From Nectonema munidae (lineage: Eukaryota > Nematomorpha > Nectonematoida > Nectonematidae): a DNA stretch of 64,000 nucleotides. Both the position numbers and the translations under genes were made by a program. The notes under the pieces were generated by a model, which was not told the origin of the DNA, ran no database searches, and was given only the letters and a program-made list of their open reading frames with translations. This document shows, piece after piece, positions 1 to 12,100 of this stretch (position 1 is the stretch's first letter; every line of letters starts with the position of its first letter). The DNA lies in the NCBI GenBank assembly GCA_030549495.1, contig JAUIRK010001013.1:310001-374000 (forward strand). Direction: 5' to 3'.

Positions 1-25
1 TATTTTATTTTTTGAAATAATCTAG

Positions 26-179
26 AAAAAGCTATCTAAACACGATTTCTCCATTCTGTTATTACGAAAATTCAAATATTCAAAATGTTAGTGAAACTCT
101 ATCTTCACTTAATTTAACAAATAAAGTTAATTTATCTCAAAATATTCACATGGATCAACGTTCAATTCCAACATCAAGC
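26..179 (+). CDS. ARHGAP35: RhoGAP exon a (upstream linker)
   Basis: Open frame after a T-rich stretch ending in TAG at 23-25. It ends at a good donor (GTATGA at 180). It encodes 51 codons that are rich in Ser, Asn and Gln, with no recognisable domain. It ends in phase 0, which matches exon 1133-1331. The 5' boundary is the least certain of the seven exons, because the window starts only 25 bases earlier. Confidence 0.6.
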
Positions 180-3100
180 GTATGAATTTTTGTTACACAT
201 TTATGATTCTTTTTATAAATTGGGCTTTCCCTTTAATTGTAAAATATTTTAAATATACGGTCAAATCTGCTTTAACCACCACCTCTCTTAGCAACCAGTT
301 TCAATTCTTCCCAATTAATCCTGTTTCAGCTTATTCCTCCTACAAAATGCATTCAAAGAGCACTTTTGATAGTGTGGTATTTTAATACAGATTTTACATA
401 TGATCATAGGATAGTAAGAAAAAATATAATATACCACTATATACCGTTTTTGTAGTTTTTTTCGCACTTTTTTTCTGAAAAACCTATAATTTCTCTGATG
501 CCTCCATCAAAACTATAATACATCATAGGAGTTATCCAATTTCTAATATTTTTCTATTTTAAAATTAATGGTAAGAAAAGTTTTGCCTAATTAACAAAAT
601 CCTAAATTTATTATCTCTTTTTTCTATTTTTTTTAATTTAATTTAGAAAATTCAACTGAAATGGTATCTATAAAATAATAATTAAAGCCATATCTATAGT
701 CGAAATCTAATTACTATACCCATTCTGTATTAGAATTTTACTTATTTATTATTACACACGTTTATATTTGAAATACACAAATGATCATCAAAACTAATTC
801 TTGGCGATCGATTTTTAAGGCTCAAACCGAAGGCAACTATTGAACACTTTGCATTCCACTAAAAACAAAAACTTAAAAGGGTTAGGGTTAAACAAGCAGG
901 ATTTGATGCTGCACTCGAACCCAAGAGCTTGCGGTTTGGAAAACAATGTATCGACTGTCTTACTCACGCTGCTAGTTAGGACATAGGTATATAGCTAGCA
1001 ATGCACATAGAGACTTTATTATGAGTATTCTTATTTCAAATATTGGAAGTTAAAATACCACCATATTCTATATATATATATTCTTAATCATGTGTTTAAT
1101 TTGTCATTTCAAAGATTCTGTGTTCTCTATAGATACCATCCCTGCCAGGTTCTACCTTGCAAATCGCTTCAGCCTCCATTTCAAAAGATGGGGTAAATCC
1201 ACAAGAAACCATAAACTATTCGTATCCAACTACTGATTCTCTTTCGCCTTTTCCTTCTTACAAACCTTTGAAGTGTTTCAGCAAAGCTCCCTCTACGCTT
1301 TCTCAATTTGATCAGCATAAAGTCGATTTAGGTAATTTTTGTCTCACCTCTAACGTATGATCTCGTGACTGATGATATGAGTATTGTATTAGTTTAGAAA
1401 ATATAAAATTGAACTATTTGAAAAAAGCTAAATCAAAACTATCTGTAAGCGAAAATATCTTGAAATGCGTTTAGAGTTATAGAAGTTTTTTCTAATGTAA
1501 AGATAAAATATAGGCTTTTTAATCTTTTGTAAGTGAAGATGCTAAATGGTATTTTGGGAGTCAGTATTAAAATGCGAAGAAGAAAAGGATGAAAACATTG
1601 AGATCTTTTTAGGAAAAGAGTTGCAGACAAAGAGAGGAGCTATCCTTTGGACCTCAAGGATAGAGTGAAGCGGTTGAGAGCTGGATTAAATATTATGAAA
1701 ATCTGAATTGAAATTAATATAATAATAATTGATATGAATTAATATCGTTAGTGGTAGGCGATGTTTTCAAGGCTTTGCGAGTGCGACATGAGATGGGTTT
1801 ATAATGGATTAGCTCGGAGTTCCAGGCGTTTGTTTTTTTCTTTTAAGTGGACGATTAGTGGGTGTGAACAGCAGAAATAGTGAAAACAGCGTCGTTGATG
1901 TCCGAGGTGAACGAAATATAAGAGAATTTGTGTTTAAAATTTTGTAGAAAAGAGCACCAATTCATCTTATTTATGGAACTAGTAAGAAATTAGAGTGAAG
2001 GTTTGGAGAAGGCTTTGTTTTAAAAGTTGTAAAGATTACTCGATATTTTTCAATTTTCGATAAACTGTAAAGTGAATTTAGAAGTAATTATAAGGTCCAT
2101 GCGAGATGAAATTTTTTAATTAATTGTTTTGAAAAAATAAAAGATTTTGAGGGGTCTGTAAATAATAGATTATAAGAAGAGTGTGTAGGAACGATCGTAT
2201 GCACTGGTTTCAGAACAAATAATGATGTGGTGATGAGTAAAATGCAAGATTTTAAGTTTGGCTTGTGAAAACAATTGCAAGAAGGCGTTCGAGATGAATT
2301 CTAAGTGGGATAGATGAGAGTAAAGTGAGCAGAATGGAACGAGGATGAATGATGAAGAAGAAAAAGTTTACAGCTGAGAAAGAATTCGAGAGGGTGTGAA
2401 AAGGGGCAGGGTTGTGGGGAGGTGGAGATGGTATAGGAGAGGAATTAACAGAATATGTACACTGATAGAAATTTTGTTATAAGAGTAAACGATTATAGAA
2501 TATTAAAAAGATTTGCCCAACAAGAAGCAGGATGTTTAAAATTTATGTGTAGGATATTTAGGATAGAAATGAATTGAGGATAAGATTTAGGGAAATTTTA
2601 AAATAGAAATTACAGACGGTGGAAATAGATGAACGTAGTTGCGAGTTTTACTCGTGTCGTTATTAAAGACGTAATCAGAGATCGAATGGCCCCTACTACT
2701 TAGGGTTTTGGGGTCGGATGGGTTAAGTGACACTTTTTGAAAAAGAGTAGGAGTCGTAATAATTATGGCGATTCGAACTCTAATTTTATAAATAGCTAGT
2801 CACTAGTCGTAAGAGGCTGAAAAATTCAATAAAATGAAAAATCAACTTCTTTATTACACAAATGAACAAGTCTCAGTTTATGAGTATAAAGTTTTTAGGA
2901 TTTTTTTTAGAGCAAATAGTTTTGAAAAAATAATTTTAGATAAATTTGGTTTTTGAATGCTATTGTTTTGGCATAGATAAAAGGGTTATAGACAAAAATT
3001 TGACATCTTTTTGAAGACAATGCAAGGAAGACACAAGAAACCTACAAACACAAACCAATAAAACATTTCAATAAAGAAAAACTAATAAATTCTTTGAGGA

Positions 3101-6100
3101 AAATAGGTCAAACATTTTGCGTTGCAGCACAAAGCACACGCGTTTAAGATTCAGTAAAGTTGGTGACTTATAATATTTGAAAGAGAAAAGTTAAAGTTGC
3201 ACAAGTATACATAGGTGGAGTCATCATTGTCAAAAATATGATGCATGAATGGATTTGCAGTCACGCTGAGCGCAATTGAAGGATTCTGATTTACATTTTA
3301 GAAGACCATATTTGTGACGTTTGCTACATTCTTATATTTTACGGTAGATAATTTAACTGTAAGAATAGTTTTACTAGAAAGACGAAGCTGTTATTTTTGA
3401 CCGCATTGTAACTTTCAATAAAATTTTAAACATATATTTGGAGATCTTTCGGGTTCAAATTTTAAGAATGTGTACAAAAATACATCAATTTATTTTTGGG
3501 ATAAATTTAATGAGGAATAATATTTTTATAATTCAAGGTTATACAAAAGGAACTAAGCCAAGAATTCACATTTTCACGGTTTAAGACTTGAATAGATAAA
3601 TATATAAAAACAATACTTATCAGAATTAAGGCGGAAATTTTTCAGAAGAAATTTTAATATGGAAACAAGAAAAAGTCATTTTTTTTACTTTTTATAGCTC
3701 TATTTTATCTAGTGAGTAAAATAAGATTGCTCTTATTAAATTTGATTTGATTAATGAAAAAAACATTAAATTTTATCCTAAATATGCTCATTTTGAAATA
3801 TTTCTTTTTTGTAACTAAAAATAAACTATTACTCCTGAAAACACACACGCCGCAAATTTTTCTTAAAAATTGTAATTTTAGAACGCTGATTTACTTAAAT
3901 ATTATTTTTAAGAATACATGTTTTATACAAATAAATTAACTAAAAATAACGCGATACCTAAAACTCGTTTTTAGATTCGTCCTATTAATGTTGGAAATTT
4001 ATTTTGGGAGAGTTAAAAAAAGTTTTGAATGATCAATATAATTGTAAATATAAAAGAGAGGCATATAATAGGATAATATAGCGAATCATATTAAAATTAA
4101 AAGAATATTCCAACTCTATGAGTCTTTTTCAAGTGATGTCAAGCAGAAAGTGGAAGGAACGGCTTTTGTGGTGAAGATGTAACGAAAGGATTTCTTGTGA
4201 GTATCCCATATCATATCATCTTATTATATTCCTCTCTTATATTTTGCAACACATAATAAATTATATCATGATGAAAATCATATTTTCATCAATTCCTGTC
4301 TCAAATTTCCTCCAGGAGAGAAATTTGGGTGTTTCAGGGGGGAATTGAAAATGAAAAAAAAATGGCGACGTAATTGCAACTACCCTTCTGTTAATTATTG
4401 TTATTATAAATATTTAAATGTATTTGTGTGTTATAAGATAATAATTAGTCCAATATATTGCAAAAAACAAATTTTCCTCGTTTAATAGGAGTACGGCTTT
4501 TGCAGGGCGGTTGATAGTTTCACGTGTATGCGTGTGCGAGTGAATTATTTTACTATTCTTCTTAAGTTTGCTAACAAATGTACCTTTTACTTCTCCTCTC
4601 AGGTGTGTAATGATGTTTCTAATGATGATCATCGTTTATACCACTCTTTATTAGCATTTACAGGATTAAGTAGGTTACGTTCAGTGTTGCGATTGTAACT
4701 ATAATGCTGCTTCGCTATGATTCCCTCAAAACGATCGCGTGCGTATCACTTTCCATGCCCTGTGCTCTAATTAACGCATCTCATTCATTTTCCTCGTTGT
4801 ATCGCCGCCATCTCCAACGCGCAAGTATCTCTCTTTTTCGTAACTCTCCATTTTATGCACTCACCCCACAACTAAAAGTTAGAAAGAGACGCTTTTCATA
4901 TACCCATAGCTCTCTTTTATTTTTGGAAACAAACGCCTAACTTAGGATATTATTGAATTGCACTATGTCGCGTAATAAATCCCCCATCCTATTTACATAT
5001 AAGGCTTTATTTTGCAAAGTTAAAGAAGTTAGACACGTCTTTTGTTTAGTTGCATTATATTCCTTAAATATATGTGGTGCGAATTTAAAGCTAGTGAAAT
5101 ATAAAATTAATTTTCTAGATTTGTTATTTTTGTGAATAAGAAATTTTTAAAATGTCTTTTTGTTTTCAATTCGCCAAAAGTTAACAACAGTTCAACACGT
5201 GAAAAGCTTAAAACATAAATCACAATGTTTTGTTAACTTGCATACTAAAAATGTTTCATCATGATATTCTTATCTACGACCAGGGTTGGGGTCAATTATA
5301 ATTATAATTGCGTAATTGGAAATTAATTACAATTACACCGTAATTGTAATTGTAATTGAAATTGGAAAAAAATTGGAGACATAATTGAAATTATAATTAT
5401 AATTTGAGCCTTGTTAATTGAAAATGTAATTGTATTGAAAAGGTTCTAGGAGAATCACCGGCAATCCTACCACACTTCAATCAATCTTATAGATGACAGT
5501 CATGAAGGTTTATCCTCTCTCTCTCTCTCCCTAACTTTTTGAGCTTACCGCTCTTTGCTTCTTTCATGTGGTACTACACAAGTGATACAAATAAATTTCC
5601 GCTTCACTTTACTCAACTACTACGACTCAAAGTCTTCCTTTGGCTACCTTCATGTTCATCAATTCCTGTCTGAAATTTCCTCCAGGAGGGAAATTTGGGT
5701 GTTTCAGGGGGGAATTGAAATTGAAAAAAATGGCGACGTAATTGCAATTATAATTGTAATTTGAGCCTTGTAATTGAAAATGTAATTGTAATTGAAATTT
5801 ATAATTGACCCAACCCTGCCTACGATGAAAACAAAATGTTAGTTATTTTCATTTCAAAATATTCAGCCTAAAATTTGGACTAAGCCATTATAAGCCACAG
5901 TCGACATATATTAAAACAATGATTTTTTAAGCGCTGTAAGAATTTAAAAAATAAAAAATTTTGTGAATATAAACTTTGTTTCTTATGATTGAATAATTTT
6001 TCCTCGTGATATAATCTCGTGCTAGTTTTTTTAAATGATAGTTAGATATTGTTTGCAATATTTACACCACACTTGTATTCATCACACTGTATTGTAAAAT

Positions 6101-9100
6101 ATGTTACTATTGCGTTCAGATAGGAGTGTATTTGTGAGACAAGGATTGCTTGCCGGTTTCACAGTTTGTGAGAGAGTTTGTAGGAAACCATGCATCAAAA
6201 ACTTGATAGGTCAACAAATGTCGACTATGGTCATTGATGTTGTTTTGTATTTTTATACTTAACAATTAGTTTCTTTGTATATCCTTTTCATTCAAGTAAC
6301 TAAAAGTGTTCCTTTTCAAGTTGAAAATGGTTTCAAGCTTTGAAAATTTAAACTCTCCAGTTGAGTTAAGGACTAAGAATGACTGTGTTTCAATGCATTC
6401 CATAAAAATAATGTGTCTTTCCTGACCTTTCTCTGTAGTATAAATATAATTTGATAATAAAAATGAATTTACTTTTTCCTACGTTTAGTCCATATATGTC
6501 GACTCGAATATTTTTAGCGAACAAAAATGATTTGGGTGAAGGGGCGACCATTTTCTATAACTCATTATACGGTCAAGAAATGATTTTGCCTCTCAATTTT
6601 ATTCTTTTAAAGTTGTGTCTCAAAAACTTTCATAATAAAAATTTATTCGAAATTTCATGTGTTCCCCTGTTTTTATTTCTTTGAATTTGAAAAAATAAAA
6701 TGTCTATTGTTACATGTACGTTTAAATAAGGTGGCTGTCGTTAATTTTGGAGTAATTTTTTGTTTTGAGGAATAAGTTAAAGAAATTGCGTGCATTATGT
6801 GTAGTATCAATGATATGCAATGCAGAACGGATGTCGTGAGTAAAGTTGGCTGATACTCGGTTTCGATACCACAAGTTGGTCTTCCCTTCGATTCAGCACC
6901 AAGCCTCCTTTCTTCATAGTTCGATTCACGCGGCGAAATTGTACCTTCAAACACCCAACGTGGTTTTTGCCTGCACCCACACACCTAAAAATGTGAAAAA
7001 AGTATCCTTATGAAATCAAACATATTAAAAATAATTTAAAGTCAATGCATATTCAAAATTAAAACAAAGATTTATGCAATCCATACGTTCTTAATCTTTT
7101 TGAGACAGCGATCGTTTTGAGATTCTGATAAATATTTCAATACATACAATCAATATGCTTTATTTTCGCGGAAATCCCTTACCTTATATGAATTTTGCAT
7201 AGGACAGGGTTTGCAAACTTTTCGTAAAAGGAGCGCTTTTAAAAATTTACACGTTTAAGTGGCCGCGTTGTATAGTAAAATGGGCAATAGGCAAAATTAA
7301 AGTTTTAAAGAACCAAATGATATGTTTTTGTTGATATTTTAAAAAAATTTAAAGTTAAATTTCATTAAAAAGTTATGCATTCAAAGTCTCTTATAAATTT
7401 ATTTTTCTTCATCAAAATCTTAATTTTTAAGGTAAATTTATTCAAACATTTTTAAGGAAAAGTAATCATGGAAAAATCATCAACTTCGCATTTATCATGC
7501 ACTTGAAATAATAAATATAAATCAAAAGTAACTTCATCTTTCAACTGTGAAAATCAAGACAGGAGAAAGAAAATCGTAAGCCATTTGGTCGAAAAGTTTG
7601 AACGGTATTATGATCCTATAATTTGAGTATATAAAATTTCCCAGTGAAACAAATTTTTTGCATCAACAGTATTAAACTAACGCTCAATGAATTCATATGG
7701 CCTTATGTCTCGGGGTTGTACCTTTGCACGGATGCATGTGGCCTGCTGCCCGTACTTTGCCCAACTCTGTTGTATGATGTAAAGGTACCGTGTGGTGTTT
7801 TCATCGAAAAGGCCGAATTGCGCCGCTTGTATCGAACTATGGAGAAAGTAGACTTGATGGGGGATTGAACGCAAGACCATGAGTTATCGAAGCCAAGTAT
7901 CTAACCAACCTTACTCACGTCTGAGATATACGGAGTATGAATAGGAGAATTTTCACAGAAAAATTTTTGGCCACGCAAGCAAAATTGAAAGTCAATGCAA
8001 AAACTTTAATTTTGTCTAAAAATTTATTTCAATGGGAAGGGGATGAAACTTGAAGTGATTTTGGACAAAATAACATTCTATCAATTTCGATACTTTGTTT
8101 TGATAGAAACAGGTTGCGAAAATCCCCACTCACGAAGATATGTATGTTAATGGAATCAGAGAACTCATAGCTCGCTTTGCCAGACGAGCGTAGGTTCGTG
8201 TCAACGCACACCAGAATTCTTAAAATTTCTTAACGTTGAATTCATTTCGTTACATCATCTTCTTTTCACTGAGAACAATAAAATCATGTTTGAAAATGGT
8301 CTTCATCTTTTTTCCACTTTAAGCTCGCATAAGCAAATGTACCCACTGGAAAAGTTTTGCAGAGTAATTAGATCCATACTCAGTTTTGCCTAATGCTTGT
8401 GCATGCGGATACAGAAAACTTTATCCGATCTCAGAACTTTCTTATTAAAGAATCTTTTTGAAGTTTCATATGGACGTCCGCATGTGGCCCGCGGTCCATA
8501 CTTTGCACTGTAATATAAAATAAATTTAAACACACTTCTTCTAACCTTACCTGATCTTAGAGCCCTTCTATTAGAGAATCATTTTAAGGATCTTAGATTT
8601 TTTTTATCAGATAATATGAACAGATATTCAGTCTCAATATTTGTTGACCAATCCCAGTTCAAAAGTTTTTTCTTCATTCATGTTGTTCATTGTTCAATTA
8701 CAAAAAGTTATCCACTTCATCATCTAAAAGACCCCCTCTTTGACACCAAAGGAAAAAGATGGTCAAATTTAATTTAAATTATAAAATTATATTGATAGCT
8801 GCTAAATCTTCATATATTCACATTTGTGAAAGAATTGATAACTCGGACCGACTTGAAACTTTCCAATTTCCTACATATCTGAATTAGATTATTATAATTG
8901 TAAACCTAACCTATAAGCTAAACGTTTAGTGATTTTTCATTTGCAAAGGAGGGATTTCTTTTTCGCGGTCAATATCTATTTTGAAAACCCAATATTAGAT
9001 CATTACACCAATTCCTAGTTCATCGGAACATGATACATCTTCCATTTAGTCAAGGTACATACTTCTTCCTTAAAATTATTTTTCGCTTGATAAGCCTACT

Positions 9101-12100
9101 ACGTCGATCATTTAAAAGCGGGCTCAGGAGTTACTATTTTGTCAGGGGGATTTTTATCCCGGGGGGGGGGGGCGTTGTCCTACCTCCAAAACAAGGAATA
9201 TGGTATATTATTCTTTTGCATATCCCCACATTAAATATGCTATTCTTCTTTGGGGATCAAGTCACATAACTCTTCTTAATAAACTTTCAAGCTTATAGAT
9301 TTCACAAGTTCGCAATCTCGAAGGATAGTTAACAGGACAATCAACATCTCAATTTTAATCAGCTCAATTTTTACTCTAAAAAATATTTAATTCATATTCA
9401 TTATACTCATCAACAGGACAAGATTCACTCATCTAAAATTCACAATAAAACCCATTTTAATCACGTTCTTTCACATACACTTAATCTAGGAAACAAATTT
9501 CTCAGTAAAATTGATATATCATTTTTACTTTAAGTTCGTCCTTTTTTACTTTAAGTTTGTCCTTTTTTACTTTAAGTTTGTCCTTTTTCACTTTATGTTC
9601 GTCCTTTTTTACTTTAAGTTCGTCCTTATACAATTCTTAATTTATATTTGAGCAAAAAATAAAGATCATTTTTTACTGAATATCCTAAAATAAATCTTTT
9701 GGAAATTATTTCATCATATCAGTGCATTCGAGTTTTCAAAACTTAGATAGTTAAATTACAATAAATTCTAATTTTTTTATCCTTGGTTTTGATTATGCCA
9801 AAAAATGGAAGTCACTTTATTAATTAGGTAATATTGTAATTTTTACAATTTAATAGAGTTATACATTTGTTAAATTTGATAAAATGATATATCTAAATGA
9901 AACTTTGGGTTCTGAAAAAAGCACTTTATGCATTAAATAGAGTTAATAATCATGATATTTACATAGTTTTCTATTCATTGTTAATCTAATGAATATTCAT
10001 TAATATTTCATTATTTAATATTTAATAGAGTATCTATAAAAATACTTGTTTTTTTGAAGTTATTTATTTTTTTCATCATCATTTCATTTCATTGATAAAA
10101 TTTATGTAAAATAGAAAATTTATTATCAAAAATAAATTAAAATCCATTGAAAGGCTGTCCAGCTAAAGCAATATTGAGATGGCTCAACATGTAGCGATAA
10201 TAACTGCTGCAATCGAGTGCACTGATAGTTGCAATGCTTTGTTCTATCATATTTCGACTTTGAGTTGCTAACATGTTTTTCACTTTAGCTTTTACCTTTG
10301 AAAAAACATTTTCACATGGGTTTAACATGTATGAATAGGGTGACAAAAATTTTAGTTTATCCTCTCCATAACTTTGAACAAAACTTTTTATCGCTTCTGT
10401 TTTGTGTATGCTTGCGTTATCAAGGATTTATCCATGATTCCTTCTCAACTCCAATATCCTCATCCATTTTAGTAGTAGGCCTTCATAAAATAAAAAAAAT
10501 TCAGAATTGCAACTTTCTTTTTCGATGATGTTAAAATAAATGATTATAACAATTCATAGGCTTCTGCATTGTGGAAACATTTTTTCCTCGATAGGAAGGA
10601 AGAATAAAATTTACACGTTTTCCTATTTTGGATCTAGCCTGAGTTCTGCTCAAATGCAGGTTAAATCTGCTTTCGTCTACAACAATGTTTCCCAACTGCT
10701 GGTCCATGGACCACTGCTGGTCCATAAGACAACTCTTTGCTGGTCCATGAAAAATTTTTCAAAAGCGAAAAGTATAGTGAAACCGCTTTTATAATTGCAA
10801 ATATGATTGGCTATTTTTTTTTATTTATTTGTATAATAACTCAGATTATTTACTTATTTTCGTGCGAAAAGAGTAAAGCTTTATCTATAACTCCTCCAGA
10901 CATAGACAGCTTGGTCAAAGGAAAAAGAGTTCAGAAGCTTAGTTACAGCAAAAGCGCAAAATGAAATTTTATTGATTTGTTACTTTTATCTAATTTTTTT
11001 TGATTTTATAATAAATTTTTAATGAATTTTTAGTGTGGATCATAATAACTTTTTCCCACAAAAATAATGCTGGTCCATACCATTTTTGCTTTTTGGAAAA
11101 TGGTCCACGACCAGAAACGAGTTGGGAAACACTGGTCTACAAAGCTTTCATGTGATTTAGGAGCCAGCTCAATAAATTTCAGGGCATATATCTTTCTTTT
11201 TATGATAGAATTAGGTTTGTTGACTGACTCAATTTCTTTACTGCCTTTTTTCATGGTAATTTTAAGGTGATTCAATAAATATTTGTGAATTGAAGTGATG
11301 GATATTTTAATATTGTATCGAGCTTCCACTTTATTCTTTAGTTCTTCTAAAGTGTGCAAGGGATTTGTTTCCACTAACTGCTCTAAATAATTAAGCTTTT
11401 CTTCAGACAAAAGGCATTTTTTATGACCACCGTGCTTTTTCGGGACCGATTCATCTAAAGATTTTTGCAGTATTGTCTTAGCGGTTGAGTATTTAATTGA
11501 AAGGATTTTTGACGCTTCTAAAATAGTCAAACCTTCATAACTTACCATTTTCACGAGTTCAGACTTCTTGTCTTTCGAAATTTTATTATACATAGTATAT
11601 TTTGAGCAAGCAGACAAAAAAATTTATATCTGGAATGAATAAATTTAAAAAGGCGTTATCAATACTATATTAAATAATTGATCAAAAAATTAAGTTTAAA
11701 GTCTCTAAGACCTGCTTTGAAGTGTATCACTCTAAGTTCTGTGTGTCACAGCGCAATGCCAGCTCTACAAGAGAAGGTTTTTTCTAAGTTTTGAAAACTC
11801 GAATGCACTGATATGATGAAATAATTTCCAAAAGATTTATTTTAGTATATTCAGTAAAAAATGGTCTTTATTTTTTGCTCAAATATAAATTACGAATTTT
11901 ATAAGGACGAACTTAACGTGATAAAAGACGAACTTAAAGTAAAAAAGGACGAACTTAACGTAATAAAGGACGAACTTAAAGTAAAAAAGGACGAACTTAA
12001 AGTGAAAAAGGACGAACTTAAAGTAAAAAAGGACGAACTTAAAATAAAAATGGTATATTAATAGTTTTAAGATTCTCAAAAAACGGTTAAAAGACTATAA

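Larger units (their letters stand above)
9515..12057. mobile_element. Tc1/mariner/IS630-type DNA transposon with long iteron-bearing TIRs
   Basis: Inverted repeats of about 234 bp (9513-9746) and 273 bp (11784-12056) surround a minus-strand transposase. The outer parts are 21-bp tandem units (GACGAACTTAAAGTAAAAAAG and variants), five on the left and seven on the right. The inner parts match closely (CTAAGTTTTGAAAACTCGAA on the right, reverse-complemented on the left). Flanking TA dinucleotides fit the superfamily. The element is dead: the transposase is interrupted and a 452-bp MITE sits in it. Confidence 0.88.

Noticed and set aside
900-985. Functional tRNA gene
   Set aside because: A- and B-box-like words exist, but the acceptor and anticodon stems do not pair; better explained as a SINE head.
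4704-4940. 78-codon open frame in a less AT-rich patch
   Set aside because: No homology or splice signals in phase with the RhoGAP exons; kept only as a note in the intron entry.
8395-8600. Imperfect direct repeat (CCGATCTCAGAACTTTCTT and a variant about 150 bases later)
   Set aside because: About 40 bases with many differences; too weak to define an element.
11861-12061. Open frame with KDEL repeats
   Set aside because: It is the transposon's 21-bp iteron array read in one frame; no start context, no homology.
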